DNA of 64,000 bases, from positions 1 through 64,000 of the forward strand of contig JAILPS010000003.1 in NCBI GenBank assembly GCA_024699325.1. Direction: 5' to 3'. The notes beneath the pieces are model-generated. The model saw only the letters and a list, made by a program, of their open reading frames with translations, ran no database searches and was not told the DNA's origin. The stretch comes from Lachnospiraceae bacterium. Lineage in GTDB: Bacteria; Bacillota; Clostridia; Lachnospirales; Lachnospiraceae. Position 1 is the stretch's first letter; the number at the start of each line of letters is the position of its first letter. Both the position numbers and the translations under genes were made by a program. Positions 17,612 through 25,594 of this stretch are shown here, piece after piece.

Positions 17612-18577
17612 ATGTCAAACGCAGCGTTAACCAAAACTAAAATCCCCATGGAGGAGAGGGAGGTAATCCTTGAAGTCAAGGGACTTAAGCAGTATTTCCC
17701 AGTGGACTCCCACAACGTGGTCAAGGCGGTTGATGATGTTTCGTTTCAGGTGAGAAGGGGAACAACATTCGGACTTGTAGGAGAATCGGGCAGCGGTAAG
17801 TCAACCATAGGACGCTCTATTATTCGCCTCTATGATCCAACGCAGGGCAGCATTACTCTGGCAGGTAAGGAAATCAGCGGAAAGATGACCCACAAAAAGA
17901 AGGATTATCTCACCAAACACATGCAGATGATTTTTCAGGACCCGATGGCCAGTTTAAATCCCCGCAAGAAGGTTATCGATATTGTGGCGGAGGGATTAGA
18001 TGCCAACCATCTGTGTAAAAATCGCAAGGAACGGGAGGAGAAGGTTTATAAAATCCTTGAGCGTGTTGGCTTGAATCATGAGCAGGCCAATCGATATCCC
18101 CACATGTTCTCAGGCGGACAAAGACAGCGTATTGGAATTGCGAGGGCAATCGTTATGCAGCCGGAGCTTATTATAGCTGATGAATGTATCAGCGCGCTGG
18201 ATGTGTCTATACAGGCGCAGGTGGTAAATATTATGAAGGATCTTCAGGATGAGCTGGGGCTTACTTATCTGTTCATCGCACATGATCTGGCAATGGTTAA
18301 ATATATTTCCGATTATATAGGAGTAATTCACCTGGGACATTTTGTTGAGATGGGAACCAAGGAGGAGATATTCTCCAATCCCGTACATCCCTATACCAAG
18401 TCACTGTTATCGGCCATACCTGAGCCAAATCCTATCACAGAGCGCGATAGACAACTGGTGGTTTACGATAAGAATGAGATGGGAGTGGATTACACTAAGG
18501 GCAGTAAGAATTATTTGACAGAAAGTCATATGGTTCTTGCAACTGATGAAGAGCTGGCGGCATGGATGCAGAGTTAG
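17612..18577 (+). CDS. oppF: Oligopeptide/dipeptide ABC transporter ATPase F
   Basis: 321 residues. Walker A GESGSGKST, signature FSGGQRQR, Walker B LIIADECISALDVS (Cys replaces the common Pro), and the C-terminal HPYTKSLLSAIPEPNP motif of OppF/DppF. The ATG at 17612 follows GAAGGAGGTG within the end of oppD, so the two ATPases are coupled. A weak hairpin follows before the binding-protein gene, which may let the binding protein be made in a different amount from the channel. Confidence 0.92.
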   Translation: MSNAALTKTKIPMEEREVILEVKGLKQYFPVDSHNVVKAVDDVSFQVRRGTTFGLVGESGSGKSTIGRSIIRLYDPTQGSITLAGKEISGKMTHKKKDYLTKHMQMIFQDPMASLNPRKKVIDIVAEGLDANHLCKNRKEREEKVYKILERVGLNHEQANRYPHMFSGGQRQRIGIARAIVMQPELIIADECISALDVSIQAQVVNIMKDLQDELGLTYLFIAHDLAMVKYISDYIGVIHLGHFVEMGTKEEIFSNPVHPYTKSLLSAIPEPNPITERDRQLVVYDKNEMGVDYTKGSKNYLTESHMVLATDEELAAWMQS

Positions 18578-18664
18578 CATGTATGGTAAATATGCCGGCA
18601 ATAAAATGTGGTTATATTCGCGGTAATTCTATAGAGAAATCTACGGATAGCAGCGGTATATACA

Positions 18665-18697
18665 GGCTGTGAGACTGTCGCGACAGCCCAAATTTTT
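18665..18697 (+). terminator. Weak hairpin between oppF and oppA
   Basis: GGCTGT (18665-18670) / ACAGCC (18683-18688) around an inner CTGTCGCGACAG palindrome, followed by CAAATTTTT. The oppA ribosome site follows at once. Likely a partial terminator or processing site. Confidence 0.4.
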
Positions 18698-18722
18698 CAG
18701 GCGACAGGGTTAGGAGGAGCTT

Positions 18723-20408
18723 ATGAGACATAATGTAAAGCGATTAACGACGAGTGTTCTTGTCAGTCTTTCAATGGTGGCTGGATTAACTGCCTGTGGA
18801 AATGAGGGTGGCGGTGCAGGAGCAGGAGCAGGTACCACAGGTACAACACAGGGAAATACTGCTACAACCACTGATGGCATTAATCTTCAGTATTCTGTGA
18901 CAGAGGAATTAAATTCTCTGGATCCAAACACAAATTATTCCGCCACAAGCATGGGAATGATTACCAACTGTTATGAAGGATTAATGGCCTATCAGGCAGA
19001 TGGAACCATTGGATATGGTTTGGCTTCCAATGTGGATATCAGTGAGGATGGTTGCACATACACATTTACAATCCGTGATGAGGCATATTGGTCCAATGGT
19101 GACAAGGTTACCTCCAATGATTTCTATTACAGCTGGAGACGTTTGGCTGACCCTGACATGGGATGTACTTATGCATACATGTTAATCACGGCAGGTGTCA
19201 AGAATGCCATGGCAGTTTGTTATCAGGGAGCTCCGCTTGATGATTTGGGCATCAGCTGTCCTGATGATAAGACATTTGTGGTAGAGTTAGATGCGCCAAG
19301 ATCATATTTCAATGACCTTCTCGCAGCAGGAAGTTATTTTATGCCGGTCAATCAGTCATATGTGGAAAGCTGTGGTGATCAGTTTGCCCTGGATAAGGAG
19401 CATACGATTTACTGTGGCCCATTCCAGATGAGCGAATGGGAGGTTGGTGGTACAACATACCTTCTTTCAAAGAATCCTAATTACTATGCAGCTGACAGTG
19501 TGTCTGTAGACAGTATCCGTTACACATTGCTCACTGATGCACAGCAGAAGATTCTTGCATGGGAGTCTGGAAAACTTGATCAGGTTCAGTTGAGCGGCGA
19601 CTTCATCTCTATGTATGCTTCAGATCCTGACTTATATAAATTTGGTTACCCTGGACTATTCTTTATCGCCTTCAACTGCGAAGATGAATATTTTTCTAAT
19701 AGGAACCTGCGTATGGCAGTGTCAACAGCCATTGATAAGTCTGTAATTGTAGACAGTATTCTGTGTGATGGCTCCGTGGCAGCTGATTATGCAATTCCTG
19801 CGGATTTCGCTAAGGATTCAAAGGGAGTTACTTTCCGTGAAAATATCGGCAATCCTACATACAATACTTATGATTTGGCAGCCGCTTCAACTTATTGGGA
19901 GGAGGCTAAAAAGGAACTGGGTGTTGATAGCATCAGTGTGGAGTTTCTATACAACGAAGATAGCCAGTTAGCATCTGTTGCAGCATATATTCAGTCTGAG
20001 CTGCAGAAGAATCTTCCGGGAATGTCTGTTACACTCAGACAGACATCCTACAATCAGAGACTGGCAGACATGGGTAATGGTGATTATCAGTTTGGTATTA
20101 CCAGATGGTACGCAGATTATCAGGATGCATCGACATATCTTGATATGTGGATTGAGACCTCCAACCTGAATTACGAGAATTGGTTTAATGAGGAATACAA
20201 TGAGCTTTATAAAAAGGTTGTTGGCGAGCTGGCTCTAGATGAGGAGAAGCGCATTCAGACTCAGGCTAAAATGGAGGAAATAATTCTTTCAGAGGCTGCA
20301 ATTTGTCCTCTGTATCAGCCTGTATTTACATACCTTCGCAATAATAATTACGAATATGTCTATACGGCTACAGGAGCTACAATTACAAGATTTACAAAGA
20401 GAAAGTAA
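18723..20408 (+). CDS. oppA: Peptide ABC transporter substrate-binding lipoprotein
   Basis: 561 residues. Signal peptide with lipobox LTAC; Cys25 would be lipidated and anchor the protein outside the membrane. A Gly/Thr linker follows, then the family-5 solute-binding domain with LNSLDPNTNYSATS, the YTFTIRDEAYWSNGDKVTSNDFYYSWRR-type core region near 110-145 and a C-terminal ILSEAAICPLYQP segment. It delivers peptides or similar amphoteric compounds to OppBCDF. AGGAGG precedes the ATG. It is the last gene of the operon, closed by a clear terminator. Confidence 0.92.
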   Translation: MRHNVKRLTTSVLVSLSMVAGLTACGNEGGGAGAGAGTTGTTQGNTATTTDGINLQYSVTEELNSLDPNTNYSATSMGMITNCYEGLMAYQADGTIGYGLASNVDISEDGCTYTFTIRDEAYWSNGDKVTSNDFYYSWRRLADPDMGCTYAYMLITAGVKNAMAVCYQGAPLDDLGISCPDDKTFVVELDAPRSYFNDLLAAGSYFMPVNQSYVESCGDQFALDKEHTIYCGPFQMSEWEVGGTTYLLSKNPNYYAADSVSVDSIRYTLLTDAQQKILAWESGKLDQVQLSGDFISMYASDPDLYKFGYPGLFFIAFNCEDEYFSNRNLRMAVSTAIDKSVIVDSILCDGSVAADYAIPADFAKDSKGVTFRENIGNPTYNTYDLAAASTYWEEAKKELGVDSISVEFLYNEDSQLASVAAYIQSELQKNLPGMSVTLRQTSYNQRLADMGNGDYQFGITRWYADYQDASTYLDMWIETSNLNYENWFNEEYNELYKKVVGELALDEEKRIQTQAKMEEIILSEAAICPLYQPVFTYLRNNNYEYVYTATGATITRFTKRK

Positions 20409-20446
20409 CACAGATTTAATCTTCAAGTCATAATAATATGTTTTCA

Positions 20447-20474
20447 AAACTGCAGGGTAATTCCTGCAGTTTTT
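20447..20474 (+). terminator. Terminator after oppA (copy 1 of a duplicated element)
   Basis: Stem ACTGCAGG / CCTGCAGT with a GTAATT loop and a T tail. The 28 bases 20447-20474 are identical to 22682-22709 after uxuB. Confidence 0.85.
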
Positions 20475-20560
20475 GATTCCTAAAAACCATTAATCCAGCA
20501 ATAAGCGAATATCAAAGGAGAACCTTTGCGAAAGAAATCACTTATATGTTTGGGAAACAA

Positions 20561-20619
20561 TTTGTCGACAAAACAGTTGCAAAAAATACAATAAAAATAT
20601 ATTCAAACTGTGATATAAT
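20561..20619 (+). promoter_or_regulatory. uxuA promoter region with palindromic operator
   Basis: The region 20475-20720 has no gene. TTTGTCGACAAA (20561-20572) is a perfect palindrome of the TTGT-NN-ACAA type used by GntR-family regulators. Forty bases on, an extended -10 TGATATAAT (20611-20619) is seen without a good -35. The leader to uxuA is about 95 bases. Confidence 0.5.
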
Positions 20620-20720
20620 TAGTTTGTATATGATAAAGACCGGTTCCAACGCTGTTTAGCCGGAGCTGATAACAGCAATCAATTACGCGCTTCAAAAGGT
20701 AAAGAAGGAGTGATAGATAT

Positions 20721-21803
20721 ATGAAGATGACATTTCGCTGGTATGGAAGCGATATAGACCCCATACCACTAAAGTATGTTAAGCAGATTCCGGGAATGAG
20801 CGGAATTATGGGACTTCTCGACAAGCCGGCAGGCGAGGATTGGCCGGAGGACGAATTCGTGGCGCTTAAAAGGGAGGTAAACGACGCTGGACTTGAGCTT
20901 GAGGTTATAGAATCTGTAAATGTCCACGAGGACATTAAGCTTGGACTTCCCACCAGGGATAAATACATAGAAAACTATATTTCCACCATCCGCATGCTCG
21001 CAAAGCATGGCGTGAAGGTTATAGTTTATAACTTCATGCCTGTGTTTGACTGGCTGAGGACTGATCTGGCAAGAGTGATAGAGGAGGACGGAAGCAACAG
21101 CCTGTATTTTGACGAGAAGGATTTGGGCAATATGGGGCCCCTGGAGATTGTCAGAAAAACAGCCGAGGATAGTAAGGGCTTCACACTTCCGGGCTGGGAG
21201 CCTGAGAGACTTGCGCTTCTTGAGACAACGCTTAAGCAGTATGAAAACATTGACCCTGACGACCTTAGAAGGAATTTTAAATATTTCTTAGACGCAGTTA
21301 TCCCTGTGTGTGAGGAGGTCGGCGTTAAGATGGCGTGCCATCCTGATGACCCTGCCTGGCCGATTTTTAATCTTCCAAGAATAACACACAGCCAGGAGGA
21401 TTTTGATATCATGGTGAAGCTCCACGACAGTCCTGCCAACACGCTGTGTCTGTGTACGGGAAGTCTGGGAAGCAACCCTGATAACGATGTGCCTGCAATC
21501 ATCAGACATTTTGGACAGATGGACAGAATTGGCGCCATGCACGTGAGAAATGTCAAGTATCTCGGATATCACCATTTCAGGGAGGCTGCGCATCTGAGCA
21601 GCACGGGAGACCTGGACATGTACGAGATTATGAAGGCCATATATGAGACATGCCCTGACACATACATACGCCCTGACCACGGAAGAATGATCTGGGATGA
21701 GCAGGGAAGAGCGGGCTACGGTCTGTACGACAGAGCGCTCGGAGCCACATATTTAAATGGACTGTGGGAAGCCATAGATAAGAGCGAAAACGGAGGATTA
21801 TGA
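20721..21803 (+). CDS. uxuA: Mannonate dehydratase
   Basis: 360 residues, full length. It converts D-mannonate to 2-keto-3-deoxygluconate in glucuronate breakdown. The N-terminus [19 protein letters not shown] and the segments [30 protein letters not shown] and RPDHGRM are typical of UxuA. A strong ribosome site AAGAAGGAG precedes the ATG. It is followed at one base by the SDR reductase that makes D-mannonate, so this two-gene operon covers two consecutive steps. A GntR-like operator lies in the promoter. Confidence 0.96.
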   Translation: MKMTFRWYGSDIDPIPLKYVKQIPGMSGIMGLLDKPAGEDWPEDEFVALKREVNDAGLELEVIESVNVHEDIKLGLPTRDKYIENYISTIRMLAKHGVKVIVYNFMPVFDWLRTDLARVIEEDGSNSLYFDEKDLGNMGPLEIVRKTAEDSKGFTLPGWEPERLALLETTLKQYENIDPDDLRRNFKYFLDAVIPVCEEVGVKMACHPDDPAWPIFNLPRITHSQEDFDIMVKLHDSPANTLCLCTGSLGSNPDNDVPAIIRHFGQMDRIGAMHVRNVKYLGYHHFREAAHLSSTGDLDMYEIMKAIYETCPDTYIRPDHGRMIWDEQGRAGYGLYDRALGATYLNGLWEAIDKSENGGL

Positions 21804-21804
21804 T

Positions 21805-22659
21805 ATGCAGAAAAACGTGATTGACACAGATCTTACAGGAAAAGTTGCGGTTGTAACAGGCGCCGGCGGCGTGCTGTGTTCTAACTTTGCCAGGATATTA
21901 GCAAGAGCGGGAGCTAAGGTTGCCCTGCTTGACTTAAATGTTGATAACGCTACCAAGTTCGCTGAGGAGATTAAGAGCGAGGGTGGAGTTGCGAAGGCGT
22001 ATTACTGCGACGTTTTAGACAAGGAGAAATGCTATCTCGTGGCTGATCAGGTGATGGCTGATCTCGGACCATGTGATATACTTGTAAACGGAGCTGGAGG
22101 CAACAACCCTCGCGCCACAACCGACAAGGAGTATTATGAGGAGGGCGATATCGAGGCCGACACAAGATCCTTCTTCGACCTCGACAAGAGCGGAGTGGAG
22201 TTCGTCTTCATGTTAAACTACATCGGAACGCTTCTTCCAACCCAGGCGTTTGCCAGACAGATGGTGGGAAGAGAGGGGTGCAACATTCTAAACATCAGCA
22301 GCATGAACGCTTATCGTCCGCTCACCAAGATACCTGCATATTCAGGCGCGAAGGCTGCCATCTCAAACTTCACGCAGTGGCTGGCGGTGCATTTTAGCAA
22401 GTCAGGCATTCGCGTCAACGCGATCGCTCCGGGGTTCTTCGCGACAGCTCAGAACGCAGCGCTTCTGTTTAACCCTGACGGTACGCCAACAGCCAGAACA
22501 GGCAAGATTCTCGCCGCAACCCCTATGGGACGTTTTGGCGACAGCGAGAAGGAGCTTGCCGGCGCACTGTTATTCCTGCTTAACAACGATGCTGCCAGCT
22601 TCATCACAGGTGTTACACTTCCTGTGGATGGCGGTTTCTCAGCATATTCAGGGGTGTAG
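21805..22659 (+). CDS. uxuB: D-mannonate oxidoreductase (fructuronate reductase), SDR type
   Basis: 284 residues, short-chain dehydrogenase. NAD-binding motif TGAGGVLC near 19, NGAGG near 98, catalytic Ser in ISSMN and YSGAK (Tyr-x-x-x-Lys). It resembles Bacillus YjmF/UxuB, which reduces D-fructuronate to D-mannonate, and not the long-chain UxuB of E. coli. Starts one base after the uxuA stop with GGAGG in place. An SDR next to uxuA is the standard Firmicutes arrangement, so the call rests on both family and context. Confidence 0.9.
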   Translation: MQKNVIDTDLTGKVAVVTGAGGVLCSNFARILARAGAKVALLDLNVDNATKFAEEIKSEGGVAKAYYCDVLDKEKCYLVADQVMADLGPCDILVNGAGGNNPRATTDKEYYEEGDIEADTRSFFDLDKSGVEFVFMLNYIGTLLPTQAFARQMVGREGCNILNISSMNAYRPLTKIPAYSGAKAAISNFTQWLAVHFSKSGIRVNAIAPGFFATAQNAALLFNPDGTPTARTGKILAATPMGRFGDSEKELAGALLFLLNNDAASFITGVTLPVDGGFSAYSGV

Positions 22660-22681
22660 GCATAACTAAATACATGACATT

Positions 22682-22710
22682 AAACTGCAGGGTAATTCCT
22701 GCAGTTTTTT
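22682..22710 (+). terminator. Terminator after uxuB (copy 2 of a duplicated element)
   Basis: Same hairpin and T tail as at 20447-20474, identical over 28 bases. Confidence 0.85.
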
Positions 22711-22833
22711 ATTTCTGGCGAGAAAAGTGCGGATGTATGCAAAAATTTGGCGTATGATATTGACTGGAAGGGAAATAAAATAGTATATTTCTACTATTGA
22801 CTTAAACCTGCTATCCCTGCCACGGAGGAAAAG

Positions 22834-23928
22834 ATGAATCTTTTGGATAAAATTTTCAAGAATAACAGTCAGAATGTCGAGCCTGAGGATGAGCAGTACG
22901 AATACTGCCCAAACTGTGATGCGAATCTGACTCTTCAGAAGGGCTACAGCAACGACCTTCCGTTCTGGACCTGCAAGGGCTGTGGGAAGCTCCTCATAAA
23001 TCCTGAGCTTGACACAGACAATATCGCCTGGGTGTGTGACAAATGCGGTGCCATGCTAAACATTCAGGAGGGCTTTGCCGACAACGACGGAGAGTGGACC
23101 TGCAGGGAGTGTGGTTTTGTCAACAGGATTGACTTAAGAGAGCTGTACATGTCGGAGGACGAATATCAGGCTGAGAAGAATAATCCATACAGGGGCTTAA
23201 GCGATGAGGCGGTGCTTGCGCTGTCTGCCTACGAGGAGCTTGAGCACATCGACGGGCATATGGATGTCATTAAGGTCAGGCACAGGGAGAGCGGCCACAT
23301 ATATGTGAAGAAGCTCCTGACCACCTACAACAGAAGCGTGTTTGACTATATTTTGGAGCATCCTATAGAGCACATGCCCAGGGTTTTGGAGTTGTATGAG
23401 AGCGACAACTGCCTGATAGTTATAGAGGATTTCATAGAGGGCAAAACCGTGGAGGAGATGCTTGAGGGCGGAGCCATCTGCGAGAAGCTTGCGCTAAGCA
23501 TTGTCATAGATGTATGTAAGATACTAGAGGTTATGCACGGCCTTAAAACGCCCATCATCCACAGGGATATCAAGCCGTCAAACATCATAATTACGCCTGA
23601 GGGCGATGTGTATCTTCTGGATATGAACGTGGCGAAGTGGTTCGACCCTGACAAAAACGACGACACAAGGTATCTGGGAACCAGGGTCTATGCGGCGCCT
23701 GAGCAGGTGGGTTACGGCATGACTGCCTCCTCTGCCAAGTCAGACGTCTACGCTTTAGGCGTTTTGCTAAATGTTATGACCACGGGGAGATTTCCTAAGG
23801 AGCTGAGAGCCACAGGGAAGCTGTGGAATATAATAGAGCGCTGCATCTGTCTGGATGCGCAGGAGAGAATTAGCGTCACGGACCTGATAGAGGCGCTACA
23901 GGGCTTGGAGGAGAATGATGCAGAATAA
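22834..23928 (+). CDS. Zinc-ribbon Ser/Thr protein kinase
   Basis: 364 residues. Two zinc ribbons come first: CPNC...CKGC at about 24-50 and CDKC...CREC at about 69-93. A kinase domain follows from about 130: VAIK-type lysine in IYVKKL, catalytic loop HRDIKPSN near 242, activation segment GTRVYAAPEQ, then SDVYALGVLL. The Mg-binding DFG is replaced by DMN (LLDMNVAKW), still with Asp, so activity is plausible. There is no transmembrane helix, so it is cytosolic, unlike PrkC with its PASTA domains. GGAGG precedes the ATG. The next gene overlaps its end and is probably its partner or target. Confidence 0.85.
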   Translation: MNLLDKIFKNNSQNVEPEDEQYEYCPNCDANLTLQKGYSNDLPFWTCKGCGKLLINPELDTDNIAWVCDKCGAMLNIQEGFADNDGEWTCRECGFVNRIDLRELYMSEDEYQAEKNNPYRGLSDEAVLALSAYEELEHIDGHMDVIKVRHRESGHIYVKKLLTTYNRSVFDYILEHPIEHMPRVLELYESDNCLIVIEDFIEGKTVEEMLEGGAICEKLALSIVIDVCKILEVMHGLKTPIIHRDIKPSNIIITPEGDVYLLDMNVAKWFDPDKNDDTRYLGTRVYAAPEQVGYGMTASSAKSDVYALGVLLNVMTTGRFPKELRATGKLWNIIERCICLDAQERISVTDLIEALQGLEENDAE

Positions 23929-24367
23929 ATCGACGGACGAACTAAACGATCTTCTGGAGAATGTGAAGCCTACAGGGTTAGAAACGTATCTTAAGGACAA
24001 CGAAAAATACATGGCAGATGAAAAGAAGGCGTTCTACTATTACATGAAGGACGTGCTCGACGAGAAGAATATCAAGCTGAAGGACGTCTATTCCTTTGCT
24101 GGAGTCACAGAATCCTACGGCAGCAAGATTGTGACCATGGAAAAACACACGAAGGACAGGGACTTAATCATCCGCCTGTGCATAGCGGGACATTTCAGCT
24201 GGGACGAGACAAACAGGGCGCTTAAGCTCTATGGGATGAGCGAGCTCTACGCCAAAAATCCCAGGGATGCAGTGCTTATCGTGGCGATTAACAACAGGGT
24301 TTTTAACCTCTATGACATAGACGAAATGCTGCTAAAACACGGCATGGACAGGATTACAACTGAATAA
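23918..24367 (+). CDS. Kinase-linked HTH-like protein of unknown function
   Basis: 149 residues from the second ATG at 23918, six bases after GGAGG; the ATG at 23915 is too close. It overlaps the kinase gene by eleven bases, so the two are co-translated. The middle (KLKDVYSFAGVTESYGSKIVTMEKHTKDRDLIIRLC region, about 55-90) has the layout of an XRE-type helix-turn-helix, but the residues are divergent. No membrane segment or enzyme motif. I recognise it only as the usual companion of such kinases in Clostridia. A phosphorylation target or DNA-binding output is a reasonable guess, not shown. Confidence 0.65.
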   Translation: MQNKSTDELNDLLENVKPTGLETYLKDNEKYMADEKKAFYYYMKDVLDEKNIKLKDVYSFAGVTESYGSKIVTMEKHTKDRDLIIRLCIAGHFSWDETNRALKLYGMSELYAKNPRDAVLIVAINNRVFNLYDIDEMLLKHGMDRITTE

Positions 24368-24391
24368 CAAAAGTTTACGCTAAGTAGATTT

Positions 24392-24415
24392 CCCCACCAT
24401 TTTGGTGGGGATTTT
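24392..24415 (+). terminator. Terminator after the kinase pair
   Basis: CCCCACCA (24392-24399) / TGGTGGGG (24403-24410), three-base loop, then ATTTTTG. Confidence 0.85.
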
Positions 24416-24459
24416 TGTTTTTAAAATCTGCTAACATATCCTTAGGGAGGTGATTGCGA

Positions 24460-24789
24460 ATGAGAGACAGTTTGGGACACTTTATCTCTGAGAGAAGGAA
24501 GTTCATGAGGCTTACGCAGGAGGAACTGGCCGAAGAATTAGGCGTTTCCAAGTCGGCCATCGCCAAGTGGGAGAAGGATGGAGGCCTTCCGAGCCGTGAC
24601 AATCTGAGAAAACTTTCGGAGATTATGAACGTGTCTGTGGACGATCTGCACAGGGTCATTGACAGGGCGGATGTGAGAAGTGCAGACCTAAGCCTAAACA
24701 TCACGCCGGACGTTATCGCAACCCTTGAACAGCACGGTTATAAGGTGATACGGCCGGATGAAGAAACTAGAAAACAGGAGGATAAGTAG
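24460..24789 (+). CDS. XRE-family helix-turn-helix regulator
   Basis: 109 residues from the ATG at 24460, nine bases after AGGGAGG; a TTG at 24454 is rejected as too close. An XRE HTH occupies about residues 5-62: ISERRKFMRLTQEELAEELG then KSAIAKWEKDGGLPSRDNL. The C-terminal 45 residues have no recognised domain. It runs almost directly into the next gene (two bases after its stop), a membrane-anchored protein, which may be what it regulates. Confidence 0.85.
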   Translation: MRDSLGHFISERRKFMRLTQEELAEELGVSKSAIAKWEKDGGLPSRDNLRKLSEIMNVSVDDLHRVIDRADVRSADLSLNITPDVIATLEQHGYKVIRPDEETRKQEDK

Positions 24790-24791
24790 AT

Positions 24792-25454
24792 ATGTTTGGA
24801 AAGAATAATCAGAATGATAACTATGCAAATGATGGCTATGACAGATGGCAGGTAGCTCCGAAGGGGAAAAAAGCCAAGAAGAGCAAGAAACACGGCGGCT
24901 GCATCATGCTTGTGATTGTGGTGGTTCTCTTAATCGGCTGCGCCATGAAGTACAGCGATTATGTGAAAAACAACGAGCAGAATGAGAATACTACGACCGC
25001 TGATACAGCAAACAATTCGCCGAAGGAGACTGCGAGGGATAACAAGAAGGAGACCACAGCTGAGGTTACCCAGGCCCCTACGCAGGCTCCTACAGAGGCA
25101 CCAACGGAGGCTCCAACAGAGGAACCCACAGAGGAGCCGACACAGGAGACCGAACCAGAGACAATAGTTTCGCCCACTGAGGTCACCCCTGAATTAAAAG
25201 CATTTCTTGACAGCTATGAAGCATTTATGGATGAATATGTAGAATTCTTGGAAAGATACAATTCTGATCCGAACAATGTCATGAGCATGATGACAGAGTA
25301 TTTTGACATGATGGCCAAATATCAGGATTTTGCAGATAAGGCAGATAAGTACGATGAGACTGAGATGTCACCTGTCGACGAAAAATACTATTTAGAGGTG
25401 ATGCTTAGGATTGAGAAGAAGCTTATGATGGCATCATACGAACTTGGTTCTTGA
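24792..25454 (+). CDS. Membrane-anchored protein with Thr/Glu/Pro linker (DUF6591-like)
   Basis: 220 residues. A Lys-rich cytoplasmic start is followed by one membrane helix (about 37-53: CIMLVIVVVLLIGCAM), then an outside linker of TEAPTEAPTEEPTEEP repeats (about 93-125), then a helical acidic domain (about 133-220: ELKAFLDSYEAFMDEYVEF) resembling the DUF6591 group. Inside-positive charge fits N-in, C-out. The repeats show in DNA as ACAGAGGC/AACCGAC units. Function unknown; cotranscribed with the XRE regulator. A cell-surface sensor or stalk protein is possible. Confidence 0.7.
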   Translation: MFGKNNQNDNYANDGYDRWQVAPKGKKAKKSKKHGGCIMLVIVVVLLIGCAMKYSDYVKNNEQNENTTTADTANNSPKETARDNKKETTAEVTQAPTQAPTEAPTEAPTEEPTEEPTQETEPETIVSPTEVTPELKAFLDSYEAFMDEYVEFLERYNSDPNNVMSMMTEYFDMMAKYQDFADKADKYDETEMSPVDEKYYLEVMLRIEKKLMMASYELGS

Positions 25455-25521
25455 CATTCTGCGCAAATGTTGTTAAGATACTTTCGTTCATCGGAGGGTG
25501 AGTTATTCATGTGAAATAACG

Positions 25522-25573
25522 AGCTGGATAAGATGTCTGGTTGAGATGCCAGATCTCTTGTCCAGCTTTTCTT
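25522..25573 (+). terminator. Terminator hairpin just before the second MATE gene
   Basis: Outer stem AGCTGGA (25522-25528) / TCCAGCT (25561-25567) with an inner TCTGG/CCAGA stem, then TTTTCTTG. It ends about 10 bases before the ribosome site of the MATE gene, so it may be either the end of the previous unit or a leader attenuator. A smaller inverted repeat GTTATT/AATAAC lies at 25502-25520. Confidence 0.5.
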
Positions 25574-25594
25574 GTGGGTGAATAGGAGAGTGTC

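Noticed and set aside
24959-25186. Minus-strand open frame rich in Val, Ser and Gly
   Set aside because: It is the mirror of the TEAPTEAP-type repeats of the membrane-anchored protein on the + strand.
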